Shown here piece after piece: positions 25,922 to 33,213 of a DNA stretch of 33,915 bases (the stretch's first letter is position 1; each line of letters starts with the position of its first letter). Origin of the DNA: DASTQL01 sp035761805 (GTDB taxonomy: Bacteria > Actinomycetota > Actinomycetes > Jiangellales > Jiangellaceae). The notes under the pieces were generated by a model that was not told the origin of the DNA, searched no databases, and saw nothing but the letters and a program-made list of their open reading frames with translations. The stretch spans positions 1 through 33,915 of the forward strand of contig DASTQL010000171.1 in NCBI GenBank assembly GCA_035761805.1, given 5' to 3'. A program made the translations under genes and the position numbers.

Positions 25922-27621
25922 TGGCTGAGCGCCCGGTACGGGTCCCGGGGGTCGAGGCGCGGGCCGGCCGGTTCCCCGGGCCCAGCCTCATCCCCGACCT
26001 CGAGGCGCTGCAGGAGCGCCTGGGGTGGCTGCCGCGGGAGGAGCTCGAGGAGCTCTCGCGGCGCACCCGCCGCCCGCTGTACGAGATCCAGGGCCTGGTC
26101 TCGTTCTACCCGCACTTCCGCACCGACCCGCCCCGCCCGGTCAGCCTCCAGGTCTGCCGGGACCTGTCCTGCTGGTTGCGCGGCGGCGAGGAGGCCGCCG
26201 CCGCGCTGCGGGACCGCTACGGCGGCGACGAGGACGTCGAGCTGCGGGAGGTCTCCTGCCCGGGGCGCTGCGACACGGCCCCGGCGGCCCGGGTGGGGGA
26301 CCGCCCGGCCGTCGTGGGTGAGGTCGGCGGACTGGTCGACGCCGTCCGCGAGGGTCGGTTGCCGCCGCGGGCGGCCGTCGCGGGCCGGCCGGTGGGCGGC
26401 TGGCCCAACGACCCGTACGCGGTCGGGGAGGAGCCCTACCAGGCGCTCCGGGCGCTGCTCCGCGGGGAGTTGGACACCGTCACCGTGGTGGACCGGCTGA
26501 AGGAGTCCGGCCTGCGCGGCATGGGGGGAGCCGGGTTCCCCACCGGCACCAAGTGGGAGCTGGTGGCGCAGGCCGACGACCCGTTGCGCTACGCCGTCTG
26601 CAACGCCGACGAGTCCGAACCCGGCACGTTCAAGGACCGCCGGATCATCGTGGACCAGCAGCACCTCGTGCTCGAGGGGATGCTGCTGGGGATGCTCGTC
26701 ACGCGGGCGGAGCACGGGTGGTTCTTCGTCCGGCACGAGTACGGCCCCGAGGAGGACGTGGTCCGCGCGGAGCTGGACCGGCTCCGGGCCGTGGGTCTGC
26801 TGGGCGACGACGTGCTCGGGACCGGCCGGCGGCTCGACGTCGAGGTCTTCACCTCTCCGGGCGGCTACATCCTCGGCGAGGAGACCGCCCTGCTCGAGTG
26901 CCTCGAGGGCCACCGCGGCGAGCCGCGCAACAAGCCACCGTTCCCCGGCACGTACGGGCTGTGGGGCCACCCCACGCTGATCAACTCCGTCGAGACGTTC
27001 GCGCACGTGCCCGCGATCCTCCTCCGCGGCCCGGAGTGGTGGCGGGCCAAGGGGGTCAACGGCTCGACGGGACTGAAGTTCTTCGCCGTCTCCGGGCACG
27101 TCGAGCGTCCCGGTGTCTACTGCGTCCCGCTCGGCACCACCGTCCGGGACCTGCTCGAGCTCGCCGGCGGCGTCCTCGGTGGCGCCGACCTGGCCGCGGT
27201 GCAGCCGGGCGGGGCGTCCTCGAACTTCCTCGGCCCGGACCAGCTCGACGTCCCGCTCGACTTCTCGCCGCTCGCGGACGCCGGGACCATGCTCGGCTCC
27301 GGCGCGCTGGTCGTCATGGCCGATGGCACCAACCTGCTCGCCGCCGCCACGAACGTGCTGCGGTTCTTCCGCGACGAGTCGTGCGGCAAGTGCGTCCCCT
27401 GCCGGGTGGGCTCGGCCAAGGCCCACGAGCTGCTCGTCTCCGACCCGCGGTTGGCCGAGGGTCGCGTCGCGGACGACCGGCGGCAGCGGCTCGTGGAGCT
27501 CGAGGCGGTGATGCGCAGGACCTCGATCTGCGGCCTTGGACAGGTGGCGCTGGGGCCCGTGGTCAGCGTGCTCGGCCTGGACCGCGGCGCGACCGAGGCG
27601 CGGCCGCACCCGCGGGGCTGA
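25921..27621 (+). CDS. fdhB: Fused NuoE-NuoF-type diaphorase subunit of formate dehydrogenase
   Basis: The 566-residue protein fuses a NuoE-like thioredoxin-fold [2Fe-2S] domain (C79-x4-C84 and C113-x3-C117) to a NuoF-like domain (about 165-566). The NuoF part has the NADH loop GMGGAGFPTGTKWE (200-213 region), the FMN-site segment GYILGEETALLECLEG and the [4Fe-4S] ligands C488-x2-C491-x2-C494 and C537 in SCGKCVPCR and CGLGQ. Such subunits pass electrons between the Fe-S chain of the alpha subunit and NAD(H). The ATG shares one base with the fdhA stop. The electron-transfer partner AOR is encoded two genes upstream. The NAD preference over NADP is inferred from the family, not proven. Confidence 0.93.
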   Translation: MAERPVRVPGVEARAGRFPGPSLIPDLEALQERLGWLPREELEELSRRTRRPLYEIQGLVSFYPHFRTDPPRPVSLQVCRDLSCWLRGGEEAAAALRDRYGGDEDVELREVSCPGRCDTAPAARVGDRPAVVGEVGGLVDAVREGRLPPRAAVAGRPVGGWPNDPYAVGEEPYQALRALLRGELDTVTVVDRLKESGLRGMGGAGFPTGTKWELVAQADDPLRYAVCNADESEPGTFKDRRIIVDQQHLVLEGMLLGMLVTRAEHGWFFVRHEYGPEEDVVRAELDRLRAVGLLGDDVLGTGRRLDVEVFTSPGGYILGEETALLECLEGHRGEPRNKPPFPGTYGLWGHPTLINSVETFAHVPAILLRGPEWWRAKGVNGSTGLKFFAVSGHVERPGVYCVPLGTTVRDLLELAGGVLGGADLAAVQPGGASSNFLGPDQLDVPLDFSPLADAGTMLGSGALVVMADGTNLLAAATNVLRFFRDESCGKCVPCRVGSAKAHELLVSDPRLAEGRVADDRRQRLVELEAVMRRTSICGLGQVALGPVVSVLGLDRGATEARPHPRG

Positions 27622-27628
27622 CCTGGAC

Positions 27629-28855
27629 GTGACCGGCAGGGAGTTCTTCACCGCCTCCACCGTGGCCGAGGCGCTGACCTCGTTCCGGCCTCGTCGGCGG
27701 ACGCCCGGGGTGGCCCTGGCGCTGGGGCAGGCGTCGGGTGCCGTCCCGGTGGACGACGTTCTTGCCCCGGCACCTCTCCCCGGCTTCGCGCGGTCGACCG
27801 TCGACGGCTACGCCGTGCGTGCCCTGGACACGTACGGGGTCTCGGACGGCGTCCCCGCCTACCTCGAGCTCCTGGGCGCGGTGCGGATGGGGGCGGTGCC
27901 CGAGGCGGAGCTCCGGCCCGGTGGCGCCGTCGCGGTGCCCACCGGCGGTGCCGTCCCGTCGGGCGCGGACGCGGTCGTCATGGTGGAGCACACCCAGGCC
28001 GGCGTGCCGGGCACGGTCGAGGTGACCCGTGCGGTCGCACCGGGGGAGGGGGTGGTGGCCGCCGACGAGGACGTGGCCGGCGGAGGGGTCCTGGTCCGCG
28101 CCGGGCGGCCGCTCCGCCCGCAGGACCTCGGCCTCCTCGCCGCCGCGGGCGTCACCTCCGTCGTCGTGCACCGCCCTCCCCAGGTCGCACTGGTGGCCAC
28201 GGGGGACGAGGTCGTCCTCCCGGACACCGTGTGCGTGCGTCCCGGCCAGGTGCGGGACGCGATCACCTCCGCCCTCGCCGCGCTGGTCGTCCAGGCCGGC
28301 GGGGTCCCGATGTCGCAGGGCATCGTCCCCGACGACGCCCGGGCCCTGGAGGCGGTGCTCCGTGGCGCGGTGGCGGACTGCGACGTCGTCGTGGTGTCGG
28401 CCGGGTCGTCCGTCGGCGGCCGCGACGAGACGGCGACCGCCGTCGCCGCGCTCGGACCGCCCGGGATCCACCTGCACGGCCTCGCGGTCCGGCCCGGCAA
28501 GCCCACGCTGCTCGCCGAGGCGGGCGACGTGCCGGTGGTCGGGCTGCCCGGCAACCCGCTGTCGGCGCTCGTCGTCTTCCGGCTGGTGGGGATGCCCCTC
28601 GTCCGACTCGTGGGGGGTTGGCGGGTCGAGCCGACGCCGCCGACGGTCCGCGCCCGGCTGGGGCGTGCCGTCCCCTCGGCCGCCGGCCGGCTCGACGTCG
28701 TCCAGGTGGTCGTCGTCGACGGCCTGGCCACCCCGCTGTTCGGCGCGTCCGCGCTCCTGTCGAGGATGACCAGGGCCGACGGCTACGTCCTGGTCCCCGA
28801 AGAGGCGACCGGGCTGGACGCCGGTGCCCACGTGACCGTCCACACCTACCTGTGA
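27629..28855 (+). CDS. moeA: MoeA molybdopterin molybdenumtransferase (first copy, without extra domain)
   Basis: The 408-residue MoeA-family protein inserts molybdate or tungstate into adenylylated molybdopterin. It has FARSTVDGYAVRA (MoeA D-G-Y-A motif), TGGAVPSGADAVVMVEHT, TGDEVV and AGSSVGGRDET in the nucleotide-binding domain, followed by GLPGNPLSALVVF and a C-terminal domain IV. All usual catalytic motifs are present. GTG at 27629 is chosen because it lies 7 nt after the fdhB stop and gives the normal N-terminus; the frame is open further upstream inside fdhB, which is a shadow. A second MoeA paralogue follows at 28863. Two copies beside a tungstate transporter suggest, but do not prove, metal-specific forms. 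Confidence 0.9.
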   Translation: MTGREFFTASTVAEALTSFRPRRRTPGVALALGQASGAVPVDDVLAPAPLPGFARSTVDGYAVRALDTYGVSDGVPAYLELLGAVRMGAVPEAELRPGGAVAVPTGGAVPSGADAVVMVEHTQAGVPGTVEVTRAVAPGEGVVAADEDVAGGGVLVRAGRPLRPQDLGLLAAAGVTSVVVHRPPQVALVATGDEVVLPDTVCVRPGQVRDAITSALAALVVQAGGVPMSQGIVPDDARALEAVLRGAVADCDVVVVSAGSSVGGRDETATAVAALGPPGIHLHGLAVRPGKPTLLAEAGDVPVVGLPGNPLSALVVFRLVGMPLVRLVGGWRVEPTPPTVRARLGRAVPSAAGRLDVVQVVVVDGLATPLFGASALLSRMTRADGYVLVPEEATGLDAGAHVTVHTYL

Positions 28856-28862
28856 GCGCCCG

Positions 28863-30806
28863 GTGACCAGGCCCGTGACCGTGCCGAGTAGCAGCCCCTA
28901 CGTCCGGGACGTCCCCGTCGCAGCGGCGCTCGACGCCTGGGAGCGGGCGCGGGTCGCGCAGGGGTGCCCACGGCGGGTGGAGTCCGTCCGGGTGGGGCTG
29001 GCCGACGCGGTCGGCCGGGTCACCGCCGAGCCGGTGTGGGCCACTCGATCCTCCCCGCCCGGCGACTGCGCCGCCATGGACGGCATCGCCGTACGGGCCG
29101 CTGACACCGTCGGGGCCGGGGGGACCACTCCGCTGCTGCTGCCGCCCACGGCGTACGACGTGGTGGACACCGGCGACGCCCTGCCGCCCGATCGGGACGC
29201 GGTCGTGATGCGCGAGGACGTGCACCTCGTCGACACCCCCGGGGGACCCGCGGCCGAGCTCCTGGCAGCCGTCCCCCCGTACCAGCATGTCCGGTCGGTG
29301 GGGGAGGACGTGAGCGCGGGGGAGCTCCTCCTGCCGGAGGGGCACCGGCTGCGGCCCGTGGACGTGGCGGCCGCGGCCGCGGCAGGTGCGACGACGCTCG
29401 CGGTCCGCCGACGTCCGCGGGTCGTCGTCCTGCCGACCGGCGACGAGGTCGTGCCCGTCGGCGGGCACGCCGGCCCGGGGGAGGTGCTCGACACCAACTC
29501 GCTCATGCTCGCCGCCCAGGCCCGGGACGCCGGGTGCGAGGCGTCGTGCCGCCCCGTGCAGCCCGACGACCCGGGCCGGATCGCCGACGCCGTGCGCGCG
29601 GCCGCGGCCGAGGCGGACCTCGTCATCGTGGTCGCCGGGTCGAGCGCGGGCCGCGACGACCACACGGCCCGGGTGGTGGCCGCCGCCGGAGTCCTCGCCG
29701 TCCACGGGGTCGCCGTGCGTCCCGGCCACCCCGTCGTGCTCGGGGTGGTCGACGGCACGCCGGTGCTCGGCGCCCCCGGTTACCCGGTCTCCGCCGCCCT
29801 GACCTTCGACATCTTCGCGGCACCGTTGCTGGCGTCCCTGGAGGGGATGGCTCCGGCGGCACGGCCGGAGACCACGGCCCGGCTCGCCCGGAAGCTGCCC
29901 TCGGTGGTCGGGATGGAGGACTGGGTGCGCGTGCGGCTGGGCCTGGTGGGTGACCGCGTCGTGGCCACCCCGCTGCCCCGCGGGGCCGGGATCCTGACGT
30001 CCCTCGTGCGTGCCGACGGGCTGCTCGTCGTGCCGGTCGGGGTCGAGGGTCACCGCCCCGGGGAGGAGGTGCGGGTCCGGTTGCTCCGGGACCTGGACCA
30101 GGTCCGCCGGACGGTGGTCGCGATCGGCTCGCACGACCTCGTCCTCGACCTGGCCGCCACCGCGCTGCGCCGCGTCGACCCGGCGATCACTCTCGCCTCG
30201 TCCAACGTCGGCTCGCTCGGCGGGTTGGTGGCGCTGCGTGACGGCCTCTGCCACCTGGCCGGCTCCCACCTGCTCGACCCAGCGTCGCGGGAGTACACCC
30301 TCCCGTACGTCGACCGGGTCCTCGCCGGGCGGGACGTGGCCGTGGTGCGGCTCGTGCACCGCGACCAGGGGCTCATCGTCGCCCCCGGCAACCCGCACGG
30401 CATCACCTGCCTCGACGACCTGGCGCGACCAGGGCTGCGCTACGTCAACCGGCAGCGAGGGGCGGGCACCCGGGTGCTGCTCGACCTCGAGCTGTCCCGG
30501 CGAGAGGTCGACCCGCGCAGGGTCGAGGGCTACGCGCGGGAGGAGCCGACGCACCTCGCCGTCGCCGCTGCCGTCGCGGCCGGGCGCGCCGACTGCGGGC
30601 TCGGCATCCTGGCTGCGGCCCGGGCGTTCGGCCTGGGCTTCGTGCCGGTCACCCGCGAGCCGTACGACCTCGTCATGGCGGCGGGCACGCTCGACGACCC
30701 GCTGGTCAGGCCGCTGCTGGACCTGCTGGCCGACGAGGACTTCCGGACCTCGGTGCGCGCCCTGGGCGGCTACGACACCGCGGAGACGGGCCGCCGCCTG
30801 CGCTGA
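28863..30806 (+). CDS. MoeA fused to a periplasmic-binding-protein-like domain (second copy)
   Basis: The 647-residue protein has a MoeA part (about 20-400) with CAAMDGIAVRA, TGDALPPDRDAVVMRED, TGDEVVPVG and VAGSSAGRDDHTA. GAPGYPVSAALTF replaces the more usual GLPGNPVS. From about residue 415 a PBP-like domain follows: IGSHDLVLDLAATAL, ITLASSNVGSLGGL, YVNRQRGAGTRVLLDLEL and GLGILAAARAFGLGFVPV. Its fold is that of substrate-binding proteins, but it has no signal peptide, so it acts inside the cell, probably binding a small ligand such as an oxyanion or pterin. The same domain type occurs in the next gene's regulator. The GTG start is 7 nt after the moeA stop. Confidence 0.88.
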   Translation: MTRPVTVPSSSPYVRDVPVAAALDAWERARVAQGCPRRVESVRVGLADAVGRVTAEPVWATRSSPPGDCAAMDGIAVRAADTVGAGGTTPLLLPPTAYDVVDTGDALPPDRDAVVMREDVHLVDTPGGPAAELLAAVPPYQHVRSVGEDVSAGELLLPEGHRLRPVDVAAAAAAGATTLAVRRRPRVVVLPTGDEVVPVGGHAGPGEVLDTNSLMLAAQARDAGCEASCRPVQPDDPGRIADAVRAAAAEADLVIVVAGSSAGRDDHTARVVAAAGVLAVHGVAVRPGHPVVLGVVDGTPVLGAPGYPVSAALTFDIFAAPLLASLEGMAPAARPETTARLARKLPSVVGMEDWVRVRLGLVGDRVVATPLPRGAGILTSLVRADGLLVVPVGVEGHRPGEEVRVRLLRDLDQVRRTVVAIGSHDLVLDLAATALRRVDPAITLASSNVGSLGGLVALRDGLCHLAGSHLLDPASREYTLPYVDRVLAGRDVAVVRLVHRDQGLIVAPGNPHGITCLDDLARPGLRYVNRQRGAGTRVLLDLELSRREVDPRRVEGYAREEPTHLAVAAAVAAGRADCGLGILAAARAFGLGFVPVTREPYDLVMAAGTLDDPLVRPLLDLLADEDFRTSVRALGGYDTAETGRRLR

Positions 30807-30817
30807 GGGCACCGGTC

Positions 30818-30833
30818 CTATCTGTACTATCTT
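30818..30833 (+). promoter_or_regulatory. Internal promoter and possible operator before the GntR-type gene
   Basis: TACTAT (30825-30830) ends 6 nt before the ATG at 30837, as in leaderless actinobacterial promoters. The hexamer CTATCT occurs twice, at 30818-30823 and 30827-30832, a 9-nt-spaced direct repeat covering the -10 region, and could be a binding site for the regulator itself. This 30-nt gap is the largest break in the tungsten cluster and is AT-rich compared with its surroundings. No -35 hexamer is clear. Confidence 0.45.
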
Positions 30834-30836
30834 GTC

Positions 30837-31757
30837 ATGGCACAGACTGCGCGCGGACTGGCCGGACAGCTCGCCGAGCGCGTGCTTCGCGGCGACGTCC
30901 CCCCCGGGGCGCGCCTGCCGGCCGTCCGGGAGCTGGCCCGCGCGCACGGCTGCGCTCCGGGGACAGCCGCGAGGGCGCTGACGTCGCTGCGCCGGGCCGG
31001 TGTGGTGGCGGGGCCGTCCCGGGCAAGAGCGGTGGTGACGCCCGACGGCCCGGCCCGCGCCGCAGTGCTGCTCGCCGGGGACCGGGTGCTGCAGCTGGCC
31101 GGGAGCGACGATCCCGTGCTGGACGCCGTGCTGCGCGCCGCGGGGCCGGTTCTGTCCGTGGGCGGAATCCGTGGGAGCGTCCATGGCCTGCGGGCACTGG
31201 CATCCGGCACCGCGGACGCCGCCGTCGTCCACCTGCGCCATGCCGGCCGCGGTCGCGACACCGACGACTTCGCCGCTCACGCACTGGGCGGCGACCCGGT
31301 GCGCGTGGTCCACCTCTGGCGACGCGCCCAGGGACTGGTGGTGCCACCGGGCAACCCGCGCTCGGTCCGCACGGTGGCCGACCTGGCGGGCCGCCGGGTG
31401 GCGTGGCGCAACCCCGGGTCGGGCACGCGCCTGCTGCTGGAGCGGCTGCTGGCGGAGGTGCGCGCCGTGGTCCGGCCGGTCGAGGACGGGGCCCTCGACT
31501 CCCACCTCGGAGTGGCCGTCGCGGTCGCCACCGGTGCCGCCGAGGCGGGGCTGGGCGTCGCCTCGGCCGCGGTCGCCGCCGGTGTCGACTGGGTCCCCGT
31601 CGCCGACGAGTCCTTCGAGCTCGTCGTCGGCGCCGACGAGCTTCCTCGGGTGCAGGTCCTGCTCGAGGCGGTCGGCTCCGCGTCCGTGCAGCGGCTCGTC
31701 GCCGGACTGCCGGGGTACGACCTGGCCCGGTGCGGTGAGGTCCGGGTGGTGGCGTGA
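30837..31757 (+). CDS. GntR-type regulator with PBP-like ligand-binding domain
   Basis: The 306-residue protein has an N-terminal winged helix of the GntR type (about 1-65; LAERVLRGDVPPGARLPAVR, with ARALTSLRRAGVV in the recognition region). A PBP-like domain (about 95-300) follows, containing VSVGGIRGSVHGLRALASG-like and WRRAQGLVVPPGNPRSV segments and WRNPGSGTRLLLERLL. This domain parallels the C-terminal domain of the preceding MoeA fusion (compare QGLIVAPGNP and RGAGTRVLLD). It probably senses tungstate, molybdate or a cofactor precursor and controls the cluster; that is inference. The ATG follows a leaderless-type promoter, so the regulator can be made separately. Its stop overlaps tupA by 4 nt. 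Confidence 0.86.
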   Translation: MAQTARGLAGQLAERVLRGDVPPGARLPAVRELARAHGCAPGTAARALTSLRRAGVVAGPSRARAVVTPDGPARAAVLLAGDRVLQLAGSDDPVLDAVLRAAGPVLSVGGIRGSVHGLRALASGTADAAVVHLRHAGRGRDTDDFAAHALGGDPVRVVHLWRRAQGLVVPPGNPRSVRTVADLAGRRVAWRNPGSGTRLLLERLLAEVRAVVRPVEDGALDSHLGVAVAVATGAAEAGLGVASAAVAAGVDWVPVADESFELVVGADELPRVQVLLEAVGSASVQRLVAGLPGYDLARCGEVRVVA

Positions 31758-32557
31758 GCCGTGCGGGCCCTCGGGTCGCCGTGGCCGCCGTCGTGCTGGC
31801 CGTCGCCGGGTGCGCCGGTGGGGGAGGGGAGGTGCTCCTCGCCACGACGACGAGCACCCGCGACTCCGGCCTGCTCGACGAGCTGCTGCCAGCCTTCGAG
31901 GCGGCGTCGGACTGCGAGGTCACGACCCTGGCCGTCGGCTCCGGGCAGGCCATGACGCTGGGCGAGCGCGGGGACGTCGACGTCCTGCTGGTCCACTCGC
32001 CGGCGGCCGAGGAGGAGTTCATGGCCGCGGGCCATGGCTCGCGCCGGCTGCCCGTGATGCACAACGACTTCGTCGTCGTGGGACCTCCCGGGGACCCGGC
32101 CGGCGTCGCGGGGGCGACCGACGCCGCCGAGGCCCTGTCGCGCATCGCCGCGGCGGGGGCGACCTTCGCCTCCCGGGGCGACGACTCGGGCACCCACGCC
32201 CGGGAGCTGGCGCTGTGGGCGGAGGCGGGCGGCCGACCCGCGGGGGAGTGGTACGTCGTCACGGGGCAGGGGATGGGGGAGACGCTCACGATCGCCGATC
32301 AGCTCGGGGCGTACACGCTGGCGGACAGGGGAACCCAGCTGGTCACGCGCACGCGTGAGACCGCCGTCGTCCACGAGGGGAGTGACGACCTGCGCAACGA
32401 CTACCACGTCATCGTCGTCGACCACGGCGGGGAGACGGTGGACTGCGGGGAGCGTTTCGCGCGCTGGGTGACCGACGCCGAGGCCCAGGAGGCGATCGCG
32501 GGCTTCGGGGTCGACCGGTACGGCGAGCCGCTCTTCGTCCCGGACCCGACACCGTGA
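31754..32557 (+). CDS. tupA: Tungstate-binding lipoprotein TupA
   Basis: The 267-residue protein has a lipoprotein signal (hydrophobic 8-19, lipobox AVAGC with C20 as the lipidated residue). Immediately after comes the TupA signature ATTTSTRDSGLLDELLP (30-46), whose TTTS residues contact the oxyanion in this family. ModA and WtpA proteins lack this motif. Further matches are VHSPAAEEEFMA and SRGDDSGTHARELALW. It should capture extracellular tungstate (TupA types are typically tungstate-selective; selectivity here is inferred) and deliver it to TupB. The GTG start overlaps the regulator's stop, and tupB overlaps its stop, so transporter and regulator are in one transcription unit. Confidence 0.93.
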   Translation: MSRAGPRVAVAAVVLAVAGCAGGGGEVLLATTTSTRDSGLLDELLPAFEAASDCEVTTLAVGSGQAMTLGERGDVDVLLVHSPAAEEEFMAAGHGSRRLPVMHNDFVVVGPPGDPAGVAGATDAAEALSRIAAAGATFASRGDDSGTHARELALWAEAGGRPAGEWYVVTGQGMGETLTIADQLGAYTLADRGTQLVTRTRETAVVHEGSDDLRNDYHVIVVDHGGETVDCGERFARWVTDAEAQEAIAGFGVDRYGEPLFVPDPTP

Positions 32558-33213
32558 CCTCCGATCCGGTCCACGAGGTGCTCCTGCGCTCCGCGGCCGT
32601 GTCGCTCACCGCCACGTTGATCGCCTGCCTGGTCGCCGTGCCGCTTGGGACCGTGCTCGCCCTGGGGCGCCTTCCCGGACGGCGGGCGACCGTCGTACTC
32701 GTCAACACCGGCATGGCAGTGCCCACCGTGGTCGTGGGCCTCGTCGTCGCCACGCTGCTCTGGCGCAGCGGGCCGCTGGGCTCGCTCGGCCTCGTCTACA
32801 CGCTGCGTGGCATGGTCGTCGCCCAGGTGCTCATCGCGCTGCCGCTCGTCACGGGGGTCACCATGGCGTCGCTCCACATGCTCCCGCCGGAGCTCCCCGA
32901 CCAGCTGCGCGCACTGGGTGCCAGCCGGGCCCAGATGGTGTGGCGGCTGTGGCGAGAGGCTCGGCTGCCGCTCCTGGTGGCCGCCATGGCTGGCTTCGGG
33001 CATGCCGTCTCCGAGGTGGGGGCGGCCACGATCGTCGGCGGCAACATCCACGGCCGTACCCAGGTCATGACGACGGCGATCGTCGAGGACGTCGGCCGTG
33101 GCGAGTTCGGGACCGCCCTGGTGTACGGCGCGGTGCTCCTGGCACTCGCCCTCGGCGTCAACGCCGTCCTCGTCTCCGTGCAGCGTCGGGAGGTCGTGTG
33201 GGCACGGCCCTGA
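32554..33213 (+). CDS. tupB: Tungstate ABC transporter permease TupB
   Basis: The 219-residue protein has about five membrane spans (near 11-38, 45-69, 86-108, 141-165 and 188-210). An EAA-loop-like segment, ALGASRAQMVWRLWREARLP, is where the ATPase docks in importers of this type. Single-permease transporters of this size with this neighbour order (tupA-tupB-tupC) are typical for tungstate. The GTG start overlaps the tupA stop by 4 nt. The stop at 33211-33213 lies inside the start of tupC. The protein should form a homodimer in the membrane. Confidence 0.92.
   Translation: MTSDPVHEVLLRSAAVSLTATLIACLVAVPLGTVLALGRLPGRRATVVLVNTGMAVPTVVVGLVVATLLWRSGPLGSLGLVYTLRGMVVAQVLIALPLVTGVTMASLHMLPPELPDQLRALGASRAQMVWRLWREARLPLLVAAMAGFGHAVSEVGAATIVGGNIHGRTQVMTTAIVEDVGRGEFGTALVYGAVLLALALGVNAVLVSVQRREVVWARP

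Noticed and set aside
28263..31505. Very long minus-strand open frame (1080 codons) across moeA, the MoeA fusion and the regulator
   Set aside because: It is antisense to three well-supported genes; such open frames arise from GC-rich codon bias. The translation is low-complexity Arg/Gly/Pro/His with no recognisable domain.
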